A stretch of DNA of 64,000 bases, taken from assembly GCF_000719265.1 (NCBI RefSeq), contig NZ_JOFL01000038.1, forward strand, positions 1-64,000. The letters run 5' to 3'. Positions 35,635 through 43,660 of this stretch are shown one piece after another (the first letter of the stretch is position 1; each line of letters starts with the position of its first letter). Under the pieces are notes generated by a model that worked only from the letters and a program-made list of their open reading frames with translations, searched no databases and had not been told where the DNA came from. A program made the position numbers and the translations under genes. This DNA is from Streptomyces roseoverticillatus. GTDB lineage: Bacteria > Actinomycetota > Actinomycetes > Streptomycetales > Streptomycetaceae.

Positions 35635-36156
35635 ATGGCCGGTCACGAATTCTCCGAACCTGCGGACCGCAAGCGGGTCGCCGATCACGCGGCGCACCCC
35701 GAAGCGGCGGAAGAAACACGCCATTCCTGCGATCCGGCGTTCCAGCACGGCGTCGTGGTGGGCTTCGACGGCTCCACGTCCAGCGAGCGAGCGCTTGCGT
35801 ATGCAATCGGGATGGCCCGGCGCTCCGGCTCCGGGCTGATCATCGTGCACGTGGCCAACCGGCTGCCGACCACCGTCTGGGCGGGCTGTGAGCCGCCCGT
35901 CTTCGTGGACGTCCCCGACCACCGCACCGAGGTCCTGGGCCTGGAACTGGCCTGTGCGGACTATCTGTCGGAGGTCCCGTGGATCCTCGTCGAGCGCGGC
36001 GGCGACATCTGCCACGAACTGGAGGAGGTCGGCCGGGAGTACGCGGCCGACGCGATCGTCGTCGGTTCGACGCACGGCCTGGTCGGCCGGATCTTCGGCT
36101 CGGTGGCGGGCCGGCTGGCCCGGCGGGCCCAGCGTCCCGTCGTCGTTATTCCGTAG
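35635..36156 (+). CDS. Universal stress protein (UspA family)
   Basis: A 173-aa single Usp domain after a 35-residue polar N-terminus. The nucleotide-binding signature is GVVVGFDGSTSSERALAYA at the front and ADAIVVGSTHGLVGRIFGSVAGRLARRAQRPVVVIP at the back (G-2x-G-9x-G-S/T type), so ATP binding is likely. Such proteins act in dormancy, hypoxia and general stress; the partner is unknown. The RBS is weak. It is monocistronic and convergent with glmS. Confidence 0.9.
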   Translation: MAGHEFSEPADRKRVADHAAHPEAAEETRHSCDPAFQHGVVVGFDGSTSSERALAYAIGMARRSGSGLIIVHVANRLPTTVWAGCEPPVFVDVPDHRTEVLGLELACADYLSEVPWILVERGGDICHELEEVGREYAADAIVVGSTHGLVGRIFGSVAGRLARRAQRPVVVIP

Positions 36157-36474
36157 CCGCTTTCCTCACCCTGCAGGGGTGATGACTCCTGCCCCGGACT
36201 TGACGGCCCGTGAATCTACCCGCGCGTAGGGGGTGGATCGCGCCGTGCGGGCGGGTAGGAACCGCCCGATGGCGTGCCGCCGTACGGGAGGTGACGGTTC
36301 CCGGAAGCGGCGGCATCCCCGCCGGCGCGAGGGCGAACGCCGGTGCATGGGAAAGCGGCCTTCCCGCGCGCGTGGTGGCACGTGCGGGAAGGCCGTTCCT
36401 CTCGGACCTGTCGCGGACAGGTGCGGACAGGTACGAGAGCGCGGGGCCCGGGCCGCGGCCCGGGCGCGGGGCGG
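36157..36474. other. Convergent gap between the USP and glmS genes
   Basis: 318 bp with no gene. It holds one strong hairpin (listed separately) and a short tandem CGGACAGGT (36414-36431). No further structure was noted. Confidence 0.5.
36357..36394 (-). terminator. glmS terminator
   Basis: 11-bp inverted repeat GGCCTTCCCGC / GCGGGAAGGCC around a 16-nt loop in the convergent gap. It could also stop readthrough from the USP gene. Confidence 0.75.
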
Positions 36475-38295
36475 CTACTCGACGGTGACGGACTTCGCCA
36501 GGTTGCGCGGCTTGTCGATGTCACGGCCCATGGCCTTGGCCGTGTAGTACGCGAAGAGCTGCAGCGGGATGCCCATGAGGATGGCGTCCAGCTCGTCCTC
36601 GTTCTTCGGCACGACGATCGTGTGGTCGGCCTTCTCCTGCTCCTGGTGCGCGACCGCGAGGATGCGGCCGCTGCGGGCCTTGATCTCCTCCAGGGCGGCG
36701 CGGTTCTTCTCCAGCAGCTCGTCGTCCGGGACGATCGCGACGGTCGGCATCGCGGGCTCGATCAGCGCCAGCGGACCGTGCTTCAGCTCGGAGGCCGGGT
36801 AGGCCTCGGCGTGGATGTACGAGACCTCCTTGAGCTTCAGCGAGGCCTCGCGGGCCACCGGGTAGCCCCGGACGCGGCCGATGAACATCATCGACTTGGC
36901 CTCGGCGTACTCCTTGGCCAGCTCCTCGATCTGCGCCTCGTTCGCCAGGATCTCCTCGATCTGGCCGGGCAGCTTGCGCAGGCCCTCGATGATCCGCTTG
37001 CCGTCGGCGACGGACAGGTCGCGGGTGCGGCCGAGGTGCAGGGCGAGCAGGCCGAAGGAGACCACCATGTTGGTGAAGCACTTGGTGGAGACGACGCAGA
37101 CCTCGGGGCCGGCGTGCACGTAGATGCCGCCGTCGGTCTCGCGGGCGATCGCGGAGCCGACCACGTTGACCAGGCCCAGGACGCGGGCGCCCTTGCGCTT
37201 GAGCTCCTGGACGGCGGCGAGCACGTCGTAGGTCTCACCGGACTGGGAGACCGCGATGTAGAGGGTGTCGGGGTCCACGACCGGGTTGCGGTAGCGGAAC
37301 TCGGAGGCCGGCTCGGCGTCCGCGGGGATGCGGGCGAGCTCCTCGATCATCTGCGCGCCGATCTGGCCGGCGTGGTACGAGGTGCCGCAGCCGAGGATCT
37401 TGACGCGGCGCACGGCGCGGGCGTCGCGGGCGTCCAGGTTCAGGCCGCCCAGGTGCACGGTGGAGAAGCGGTCGTCGATGCGGCCGCGCAGGGCGCGGTC
37501 CACGGCGTCGGCCTGCTCGTGGATCTCCTTGTGCATGTACGTGTCGTGGCCGCCCATGTCGTACGACTCGGCCTCCCACTCGACGGTGGTCGGCTGGGCC
37601 GAGGTGGAGGAGCCCTCGGTGGTGTACGTGCGGTAGTCGTCGGCGCGCAGGGTGGCCATCTCGCCGTCGTCGAGGGTGACGACCTGGCGGGTGTGGGAGA
37701 CCAGGGCGGCGACGTCGGAGGAGACGAACATCTCCTTCTCGCCTATGCCCAGCACCACGGGGGAGCCGTTGCGGGCGACGACGATGCGGTCCGGGAAGTC
37801 GGCGTGCAGGACGGCGATGCCGTACGTGCCCTCGATGTGCTTGACCGCCTCGCGGACCTTCTCCTCCAGCGTGCCGGCCTCGGAGCGGGCGATCAGGTGC
37901 GCCAGGACCTCGGTGTCGGTGTCGGAGACGAAGGTGAAGCCCTCGGCCGTCAGCCTGGTGCGCAGGTCGGAGGCGTTGTCGATGATGCCGTTGTGGACGA
38001 CGGCGACCTTCTCTTCGGCGTCCAGGTGCGGGTGGGCGTTGACGTCGTTCGGCGCGCCATGGGTGGCCCAGCGGGTGTGGGCGATGCCGGTGGTGCCGTT
38101 GAAGCGCTTGGGGAGGCGGGACTCCAGCTCGCGCACGCGGCCCTTGGCCTTGGCGGACTTCAGGCCACCGGTCTTGCCGCCGGCGTGCAGCGCGATGCCC
38201 GCGGAGTCGTAGCCGCGGTACTCCAGACGCTGCAGCCCCTCCAGGAGCAGCGGCGCGACGTCGCGCTTACCGATGTATCCGACGATTCCGCACAT
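36475..38295 (-). CDS. glmS: Glutamine--fructose-6-phosphate aminotransferase
   Basis: 606 aa. It makes glucosamine-6-P from fructose-6-P and glutamine, the first step to UDP-GlcNAc for peptidoglycan and a source of the DasR effector. MCGIVGY gives the N-terminal nucleophile Cys1 of the glutaminase domain (1-225). Two SIS isomerase domains follow (about 285-425 and 455-595), with GCGTSYHAG, SQSGETYDV and the C-terminal LAKSVTVE. GGGAGGG precedes the ATG. No glmS ribozyme or riboswitch was seen, as expected outside Firmicutes. Streptomyces usually have two copies; this one lies near the GH20 hexosaminidase. Confidence 0.97.
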   Translation of the reverse strand: MCGIVGYIGKRDVAPLLLEGLQRLEYRGYDSAGIALHAGGKTGGLKSAKAKGRVRELESRLPKRFNGTTGIAHTRWATHGAPNDVNAHPHLDAEEKVAVVHNGIIDNASDLRTRLTAEGFTFVSDTDTEVLAHLIARSEAGTLEEKVREAVKHIEGTYGIAVLHADFPDRIVVARNGSPVVLGIGEKEMFVSSDVAALVSHTRQVVTLDDGEMATLRADDYRTYTTEGSSTSAQPTTVEWEAESYDMGGHDTYMHKEIHEQADAVDRALRGRIDDRFSTVHLGGLNLDARDARAVRRVKILGCGTSYHAGQIGAQMIEELARIPADAEPASEFRYRNPVVDPDTLYIAVSQSGETYDVLAAVQELKRKGARVLGLVNVVGSAIARETDGGIYVHAGPEVCVVSTKCFTNMVVSFGLLALHLGRTRDLSVADGKRIIEGLRKLPGQIEEILANEAQIEELAKEYAEAKSMMFIGRVRGYPVAREASLKLKEVSYIHAEAYPASELKHGPLALIEPAMPTVAIVPDDELLEKNRAALEEIKARSGRILAVAHQEQEKADHTIVVPKNEDELDAILMGIPLQLFAYYTAKAMGRDIDKPRNLAKSVTVE

Positions 38296-38372
38296 AAGTG
38301 GTGACCCTCCCAGAGAAACGATCAGTGGTGCCCGGCAGCGGGGCGGCGGTAGCGGCGCCGGCCCTTGCCGCC

Positions 38373-38633
38373 TCAGCCGTAGACGATGCGGCGCAGCTGC
38401 CGCAGCGAGAGCTCCGGCGGGGCCACCGCACGGTGCGGCAGCTCCGCCGAGATCCGCTCGAAGATCTCCGCGTTGCGCAGTCCGCCGGACTGCAGCTCGC
38501 GGTGGCGACGGCGGACGAAGCTCTCGGTCGTCTCGTCGAAGTACGCCAGGACGTCCAGGACCACCCGGGCGGCCTCGCCGCGCTGAAGCGGCGTGCTGCG
38601 CACCAGGTGGTCCACCAGGTCGTCATGATTCAT
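38373..38633 (-). CDS. Small conserved hypothetical protein upstream of glmS
   Basis: 86 aa, mostly helical and charged (LVDHLVRSTPLQRGEAARVVLDVLAYF, TTESFVRRRHRELQ, LSLRQLRRIVYG). The pattern of a helical protein with a compact N-terminal bundle recurs beside glmS in Streptomyces, but the function is unknown. ATG at 38633 is chosen over an in-frame GTG at 38648; neither has a good RBS. Same strand as glmS, 78 bp upstream, so possibly co-transcribed. Confidence 0.75.
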   Translation of the reverse strand: MNHDDLVDHLVRSTPLQRGEAARVVLDVLAYFDETTESFVRRRHRELQSGGLRNAEIFERISAELPHRAVAPPELSLRQLRRIVYG

Positions 38634-38687
38634 ACGGCGTTCGAGCACCCGTCGATACTGAGGGGTATCGGAGACATTCGCAAGAAT

Positions 38688-38707
38688 CCTGCCCGAAATC
38701 GGGCAGG
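38688..38707 (-). terminator. Terminator after the DUF4429 gene
   Basis: CCTGCCCGA / TCGGGCAGG hairpin with a 2-nt gap, 28 bp past the stop of the minus-strand gene, followed on that strand by ATTCTTGC. Confidence 0.8.
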
Positions 38708-38734
38708 GGCGGGTGGATCGGGGGCGCGAATCGC

Positions 38735-39631
38735 CTAGAAACGCTTCAATACGGCCTGTTTCGCCGCGGTGAACTCGTCCTCGGTCAGGATTCCGGCGCG
38801 GTGCAGCTCACCGAGCTCCCGCAGCCGGCGCAGCAGGGCGTCGTGATCGGGAGCCTCCTCCGGGGCGGGGGCGGCGTCGATGGCGGCCGGGCCCTTGGAC
38901 AGCGAGGGAGCGGAGGCCGGCGCCCCGGCGGCGGACGGGTGCGGCATCCGGGCCACGACGGCGGCGGCCACCATCGCCATCAGCGGGTCCTTCTTGAAGC
39001 CGAAGAGCTCGATCGCATGGGGATCGTGCTTGGGCGGGGCCTTGGTCGGCTCCCGGAGGACGGTGAAACGGAGGTAGCCGTTCTCCAGGCCCGCGGCGGG
39101 CAGCCACTCCACCGAGCGGATGTCCTCCAGAGGGAGGGACTGGGTGCCGGCGGACTTCTTGCCCTCCTCGGTCTTCCAGTTCCACTCCAGGCGGATCCGC
39201 TCGCCGTCGAAGGTGACCGTGCCGTCACCCGCGCCGACCGACAGCGGCAGCGTCGGGCCGGGCAGGAGATAGCGGTCCGAGGGGCCGTCCGGCACCTGGT
39301 CCAGGAGGAGGGCGTTGCGCACCTCGTCCACGACGTACTCGGCGACGCCCGCGCGGTCGGGATCCACCGTCAGCTGATACGGATCAGCGGCGTCCGGCAG
39401 CCTGCCGCGCGCCACCTGCAGCAGGGGGTCGGCCCCGTCGCGCAGCCGCAGCCGCAGGCGCCCGCTCTTGCGGCCCGGCTCGTAGGCGATCCCCGCCACG
39501 GCGGACAGCGGAACGGCCAGTTCACCGAGGGTCTGGCGCAGCAGGTGCACGCCGCGCTCGCGGCCCGGGACGATCCGTATCGTTTCGCCGTCGAAGGTCC
39601 ATGTGCCGTCCTTCTGGAGGATTTCAGCCAT
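38735..39631 (-). CDS. DUF4429 protein with C-terminal SHOCT domain
   Basis: 298 aa. Two tandem PH-like beta domains (about residues 4-100 and 130-220, each beginning with a WxFDGE/VTFDGERIRL motif) represent DUF4429. A disordered Pro/Ala linker leads to a SHOCT helical hairpin (about 270-298: LRRLRELGELHRAGILTEDEFTAAKQAVLKRF). SHOCT domains usually mediate oligomerisation. Cytosolic; function unknown. The ATG at 39631 has no good RBS. Confidence 0.88.
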   Translation of the reverse strand: MAEILQKDGTWTFDGETIRIVPGRERGVHLLRQTLGELAVPLSAVAGIAYEPGRKSGRLRLRLRDGADPLLQVARGRLPDAADPYQLTVDPDRAGVAEYVVDEVRNALLLDQVPDGPSDRYLLPGPTLPLSVGAGDGTVTFDGERIRLEWNWKTEEGKKSAGTQSLPLEDIRSVEWLPAAGLENGYLRFTVLREPTKAPPKHDPHAIELFGFKKDPLMAMVAAAVVARMPHPSAAGAPASAPSLSKGPAAIDAAPAPEEAPDHDALLRRLRELGELHRAGILTEDEFTAAKQAVLKRF

Positions 39632-39795
39632 GGGGGGATTCTCTCAGGCACGTACGCTCGGGAGGGCGCGGACCAGGAGGTGCGCGGACCTCGTGACGCG
39701 GGCCGCGGGCCTTGACGCGGGCCGGGGCCGGCGATACTCAAGTGGTCGTTCGTACGCGTGAATTCCCGTGAGCGGTACGCCGAAGGGACTTCCTG

Positions 39796-41454
39796 TTGAG
39801 ACGCACGAGCTTCGGACCGAGATGCCTGGCGCTCACCGGCGCCGCCCTGCTGCTCGCCGCCGGCGGGACGGCCGCCCCGGCGGCGTCCGCAGCCGCGGAG
39901 CCCGGACCCGCCCCGCTCGGACACGTCGTGCCCGCCCCCGCGTCCGTGCGGCCCGGCGGGGACCCGTACGAGATCACGGCCCGCACCGTCGTACGGGTGC
40001 CGCCCGGCAACCGCGAGGCCGCGCGGGCCGGCGGCTACCTGGCCGGGCTGCTGCGCCCCTCGACGGGCTACCGGCTGCCCGTCGTGGACTCGGGGGCGGC
40101 CGGGCCGGGCATCCGGCTGGTGCTGGACGACGAGGGCGCGGGCGCTGCCCTCGGAGCCGAGGGCTACCGGCTGTCCGTCACCGCCCGCTCCGTGACCATC
40201 TCCGCGCGGGAGGGCGCCGGGCTCTTCCACGGCGTCCAGACCCTCCGGCAGCTGCTGCCCGCCCGCGCGGAGAGCACCGTCCGGCAGCCCGGGCCCTGGA
40301 CCGTGGCGGGCGGCGTTGTCACCGACGCGCCGCGCTACGGCTACCGCGGCGCGATGCTCGACGTCGCCCGGCACTTCTTCACCGTCGACCAGGTGAAGCG
40401 GTACGTCGACCAGCTCGCCCTCTACAAGTACAACGCCCTCCACCTGCACCTCTCCGACGATCAGGGGTGGCGCATCGCCGTCGGCTCATGGCCCCGGCTG
40501 GCCGCGTACGGCGGCAGCACGCAGGTGGGCGGCGGCCCGGGCGGCTTCTACAGCAAGGACGACTACCGCGAGATCGTCCGCCACGCCGCGAGCCGCTACC
40601 TCACCGTGGTGCCCGAGATCGACATGCCCGGGCACACCAACGCGGCCCTCGCCTCGTACGCCCGGCTGAACTGCGACGGCGTCGCGCGTCCCCTCTACAC
40701 GGGCACGGAGGTCGGCTTCAGCTCGCTGTGCGTGGCGAAGCAGGACACCTACGAGTTCGCGGAAGACGTCATCGGGGAGCTGGCGGTGCTCACACCCGGC
40801 CCTTACCTGCACATCGGTGGCGACGAAGCCCACTCGACCAGCCCGGCCGACTACGCGGCCTTCATGGACCGGGTGCAACCCGTCGTCGCCCGGCACGGCA
40901 AGACCGTCATCGGCTGGCACCAGCTGGCCGGGGCGCGTCCGGCGCCCGGCGCGCTCCTGCAGTACTGGGGTTACGGCCGGACCGGCGCCGCGGAACGGGC
41001 CCGGGTGGCCGCCGCGGCGCGGGCGGGCGCGGGGCTGATCCTCTCGCCCGCGGACCGGGCGTACCTGGACATGAAGTACACCAAGGACACGCCGCTGGGC
41101 CTGCAGTGGGCGGGGCTCGTCGAGGTGCGGCAGTCCTACGACTGGGACCCCGGCGGCTATCTGACGGACGCGCCCGCCTCGGCCGTGGCGGGCGTCGAGG
41201 CGCCGCTGTGGACGGAGACGATCAGCACGAGCGCGCAGCTGGAGTACATGGCGTTCCCACGGCTGGCGGGCATCGCCGAACTCGGCTGGTCCCCGCCGGC
41301 CACGCACGACTGGGCGTCCTACCGGGGGCGCCTGGCGGCGCAGGGGCCGCGGTGGGACGCCCTCGGCATCGCGTACTACCGCTCGCCGCAGGTGCCGTGG
41401 CCGCACCCTTCACCGGGCCTGCGCCTGGGAGGCAAGGGGCGCTCGCGCCCCTGA
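39796..41454 (+). CDS. Secreted GH20 beta-N-acetylhexosaminidase
   Basis: 552 aa with a Sec signal peptide (about residues 1-34). A GH20b domain with HPxR-like VPAPASVRPG is followed by the catalytic TIM barrel. The catalytic pair Asp343-Glu344 sits in HIGGDEAHS, using substrate-assisted chemistry. RYGYRGAMLDVARHFF and VPEIDMPGH also fit the family. It releases GlcNAc from chitobiose and murein fragments outside the cell, feeding the DasR-controlled uptake route. The start is a TTG, supported by GAAGGGA 7 bases upstream. Probably the HexA-type enzyme of the S. coelicolor adpA neighbourhood. Confidence 0.93.
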   Translation: MRRTSFGPRCLALTGAALLLAAGGTAAPAASAAAEPGPAPLGHVVPAPASVRPGGDPYEITARTVVRVPPGNREAARAGGYLAGLLRPSTGYRLPVVDSGAAGPGIRLVLDDEGAGAALGAEGYRLSVTARSVTISAREGAGLFHGVQTLRQLLPARAESTVRQPGPWTVAGGVVTDAPRYGYRGAMLDVARHFFTVDQVKRYVDQLALYKYNALHLHLSDDQGWRIAVGSWPRLAAYGGSTQVGGGPGGFYSKDDYREIVRHAASRYLTVVPEIDMPGHTNAALASYARLNCDGVARPLYTGTEVGFSSLCVAKQDTYEFAEDVIGELAVLTPGPYLHIGGDEAHSTSPADYAAFMDRVQPVVARHGKTVIGWHQLAGARPAPGALLQYWGYGRTGAAERARVAAAARAGAGLILSPADRAYLDMKYTKDTPLGLQWAGLVEVRQSYDWDPGGYLTDAPASAVAGVEAPLWTETISTSAQLEYMAFPRLAGIAELGWSPPATHDWASYRGRLAAQGPRWDALGIAYYRSPQVPWPHPSPGLRLGGKGRSRP

Positions 41455-41489
41455 ATCCGCCGCAGCGGTCTCAGCCACTACGGCGGATT
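41454..41489. terminator. Terminator between the GH20 and acyl-CoA dehydrogenase genes
   Basis: AATCCGCCG / CGGCGGATT arms with an 18-nt loop, starting at the end of the GH20 stop codon. It lies in the convergent gap. Confidence 0.65.
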
Positions 41490-41551
41490 CCGGGTGCGGC
41501 CCTGCACCCTTCACCAGGCCTGCGGCCGGCAGGCGAGGCCGCCGGGGCCCG

Positions 41552-42718
41552 CTAGCCCGCGAACCCCAGTTCGCGGGCGATCAGCATCCGCTGCACCTCG
41601 CTCGTGCCCTCGCCGATCTCCAGGATCTTGGAGTCGCGCCACATCCGCGCCACCGGGTACTCGTTCATGAAGCCGTAGCCGCCGTGGATCTGCGTGGCCT
41701 CGCGGGCGTTGGTCACCGCGATCTCCGACGAGTACAGCTTGGCCAGGGCGGCCTCCTTCTTGAACGGCTCGCCGTGCACCAGCCGGGACGCGGCGTCGCG
41801 CCAGGCGAGCCGCGCGGTGTGCGCCCGCATCTCCATGTCGGCCAGCTTGAACTGGATGGCCTGGTTCGCGCCGATCGGCCGGCCGAACGCCTGCCGCTCC
41901 TTGGCGTACTTCACCGACTCGTCGACGCAGCCCTGCGCCAGCCCCGTGGCCAGCGCCGAGATCGCGATCCGGCCTTCGTCCAGTATCCGCAGGAACTGGG
42001 CGTAGCCGCGCCCCTCCTCGCCCACCAGGTTGGCCTTCGGGACGCGGACGTCGGAGAAGGACAGCTCGCGGGTGTCGGAGGCGTTCCAGCCGACCTTGGA
42101 GTAGGGGGCGGCGACGGTGAAACCGGGCGTGCCGGAGGGGACGATGACCGAGGAGATCAGCGGCTTGCCCTCGGGCGTGCGGCCGGTGACCGCGGTGACC
42201 GTGACCAGGCCGGTGATGTCCGTGCCGGAGTTGGTGATGAAGCACTTCGTGCCGTTGATCACCCACTCGCCGGTGGCCTCGTCCAGCCGGGCCGTCGTGC
42301 GCGTGCCGCCCGCGTCCGAGCCGCACTCGGGCTCGGTCAGGCCGAAGGCGCCCAGGACCTCGCCGGAGCACATCTTCGGCAGCCAGGTGCGCTTCTGCTC
42401 CTCGGTGCCGAAGCGGTAGATGGGCATGGCGCCCAGCGAGACGCCGGCCTCCAGGGTGATGGCGACCGACGAGTCGACCCGGGCCAGCTCCTCCAGGGCC
42501 AGGCCGAGGGCCAGGTAGTCGCCGCCCATGCCGCCGTACTCCTCGGGGAACGGCAGCCCGAACAGCCCCATGCGGCCCATCTCCCGCACGATCTCGTACG
42601 GGAACTCGTGACGCTCGTAGAAGTCGCCGATCTTGGGGGCGACCACGTCGTGTGCGAACTCCTCCACCGTGCGGCGGAGTTCCTCGTGCTCGGGGGTGAG
42701 GCGGTGGTCCAGCGGCAT
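41552..42718 (-). CDS. Acyl-CoA dehydrogenase, probably isovaleryl-CoA type
   Basis: A 388-aa FAD enzyme of the usual length. Signatures are GAFGLTEPECGSDAGGTRT and QIHGGYGFMNEYPVARMWRDSKILEIGEGTSEVQRMLIAREL, and the catalytic Glu region fits. It is the last gene of the leucine operon and lies 3 bp after the HMG-CoA lyase stop. In context it oxidises isovaleryl-CoA to 3-methylcrotonyl-CoA, supplying the carboxylase encoded upstream. No sequence feature excludes other short branched acyl-CoAs. Confidence 0.88.
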   Translation of the reverse strand: MPLDHRLTPEHEELRRTVEEFAHDVVAPKIGDFYERHEFPYEIVREMGRMGLFGLPFPEEYGGMGGDYLALGLALEELARVDSSVAITLEAGVSLGAMPIYRFGTEEQKRTWLPKMCSGEVLGAFGLTEPECGSDAGGTRTTARLDEATGEWVINGTKCFITNSGTDITGLVTVTAVTGRTPEGKPLISSVIVPSGTPGFTVAAPYSKVGWNASDTRELSFSDVRVPKANLVGEEGRGYAQFLRILDEGRIAISALATGLAQGCVDESVKYAKERQAFGRPIGANQAIQFKLADMEMRAHTARLAWRDAASRLVHGEPFKKEAALAKLYSSEIAVTNAREATQIHGGYGFMNEYPVARMWRDSKILEIGEGTSEVQRMLIARELGFAG

Positions 42719-42721
42719 GGC

Positions 42722-43660
42722 TCAGGGCTCCTGATGGGAGAGGGCGCGGACGGTACGGGAGGGGCTGGGCCGCCCCAGCTGCTCGGCCATCCACACGCTC
42801 GTGGCGGTGAGCCGGCCGAGGTCGACCCCGGTGTCGATACCGAGGCCGTCGAGCATCCAGACAAGGTCTTCGGTGGCGAGATTGCCCGTGGCGCTCTTCG
42901 CGTACGGGCAGCCGCCGAGGCCGCCGGCGGAGGCGTCCACGGTGGTGACGCCGTGCCGCAGGGCGGCCAGGGTGTTGGCCAGGGCCTGGCCGTAGGTGTC
43001 GTGGAAGTGGACGGCGAGGCGGCCGGTCTCCACGCCCGCCTCGTTCAGGGCGGTCAGCAGGGCGGTGACGTGGCCGGGCGTGGCCACGCCGATCGTGTCG
43101 CCGAGGCTCAGCTCGTCGCAGCCGAGGTCCAGCAGGCGGCGGGCGACCCGGACGACCTGCTCCAGCGGGACGGCGCCCTCCCAGGGGTCGCCGAAGCACA
43201 TGGACAGATAGCCGCGGACCGCCAGGCCCGCCTCGCGCGCCTCGGCCACGACCGGCGCGAACATCTCCAGCGACTCGTCCACCGTCCGGTTGAGGTTCGC
43301 CTTGGCGAAGGACGCCGTGGCGCTGCCGAAGACGGCGACCTCGCGGGCGCCGAGGGCGCGGGCGCGCTCCAGGCCGCGGGCGTTGGGCACGAGGACGGGC
43401 AGCCGGGCGGGCACGCCGTCCAGCAGGGGCAGCAACTGCTCGGCGTCCGCGAGCTGCGGCACCCACTTGGGGTGCACGAAGCTCGTGGCCTCGACCGTGC
43501 CGAGGCCGGCCGCGGCGAGGCGGCGGATGAACTCCGCCTTCACCTCGACCGGGACGATCACCTTCTCGTTCTGCAGGCCGTCGCGCGGGCCCACCTCGTG
43601 GATCCGGACGCGGGGCGGGAGGCCGGGCTCGGGCACGGCCATGGGCAGTCCGCTGATCAC
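42722..43660 (-). CDS. Hydroxymethylglutaryl-CoA lyase
   Basis: A 312-aa DRE-TIM barrel. It splits HMG-CoA to acetoacetate and acetyl-CoA, the last step of leucine breakdown. The metal and catalytic residues are in VGPRDGLQNE, EATSFVHPKWVPQLADAEQL and HFHDTYGQALAN. The HMGL signature GLGGCPYAKSATGNLATEDLVWML contains the catalytic Cys. The GTG overlaps the stop of the upstream biotin carboxylase gene (GTGA), indicating coupling. Confidence 0.93.
   Translation of the reverse strand: MISGLPMAVPEPGLPPRVRIHEVGPRDGLQNEKVIVPVEVKAEFIRRLAAAGLGTVEATSFVHPKWVPQLADAEQLLPLLDGVPARLPVLVPNARGLERARALGAREVAVFGSATASFAKANLNRTVDESLEMFAPVVAEAREAGLAVRGYLSMCFGDPWEGAVPLEQVVRVARRLLDLGCDELSLGDTIGVATPGHVTALLTALNEAGVETGRLAVHFHDTYGQALANTLAALRHGVTTVDASAGGLGGCPYAKSATGNLATEDLVWMLDGLGIDTGVDLGRLTATSVWMAEQLGRPSPSRTVRALSHQEP

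Noticed and set aside
38296..38372. glmS ribozyme/riboswitch
   Set aside because: The space upstream of the glmS ATG is too short and lacks the conserved fold; such ribozymes are a Firmicutes feature.
39738..39760. Possible dre upstream of the GH20 gene (AGTGGTCGTTCGTAC)
   Set aside because: Only the left half-site AGTGGTC matches; the right half is missing, so not called.
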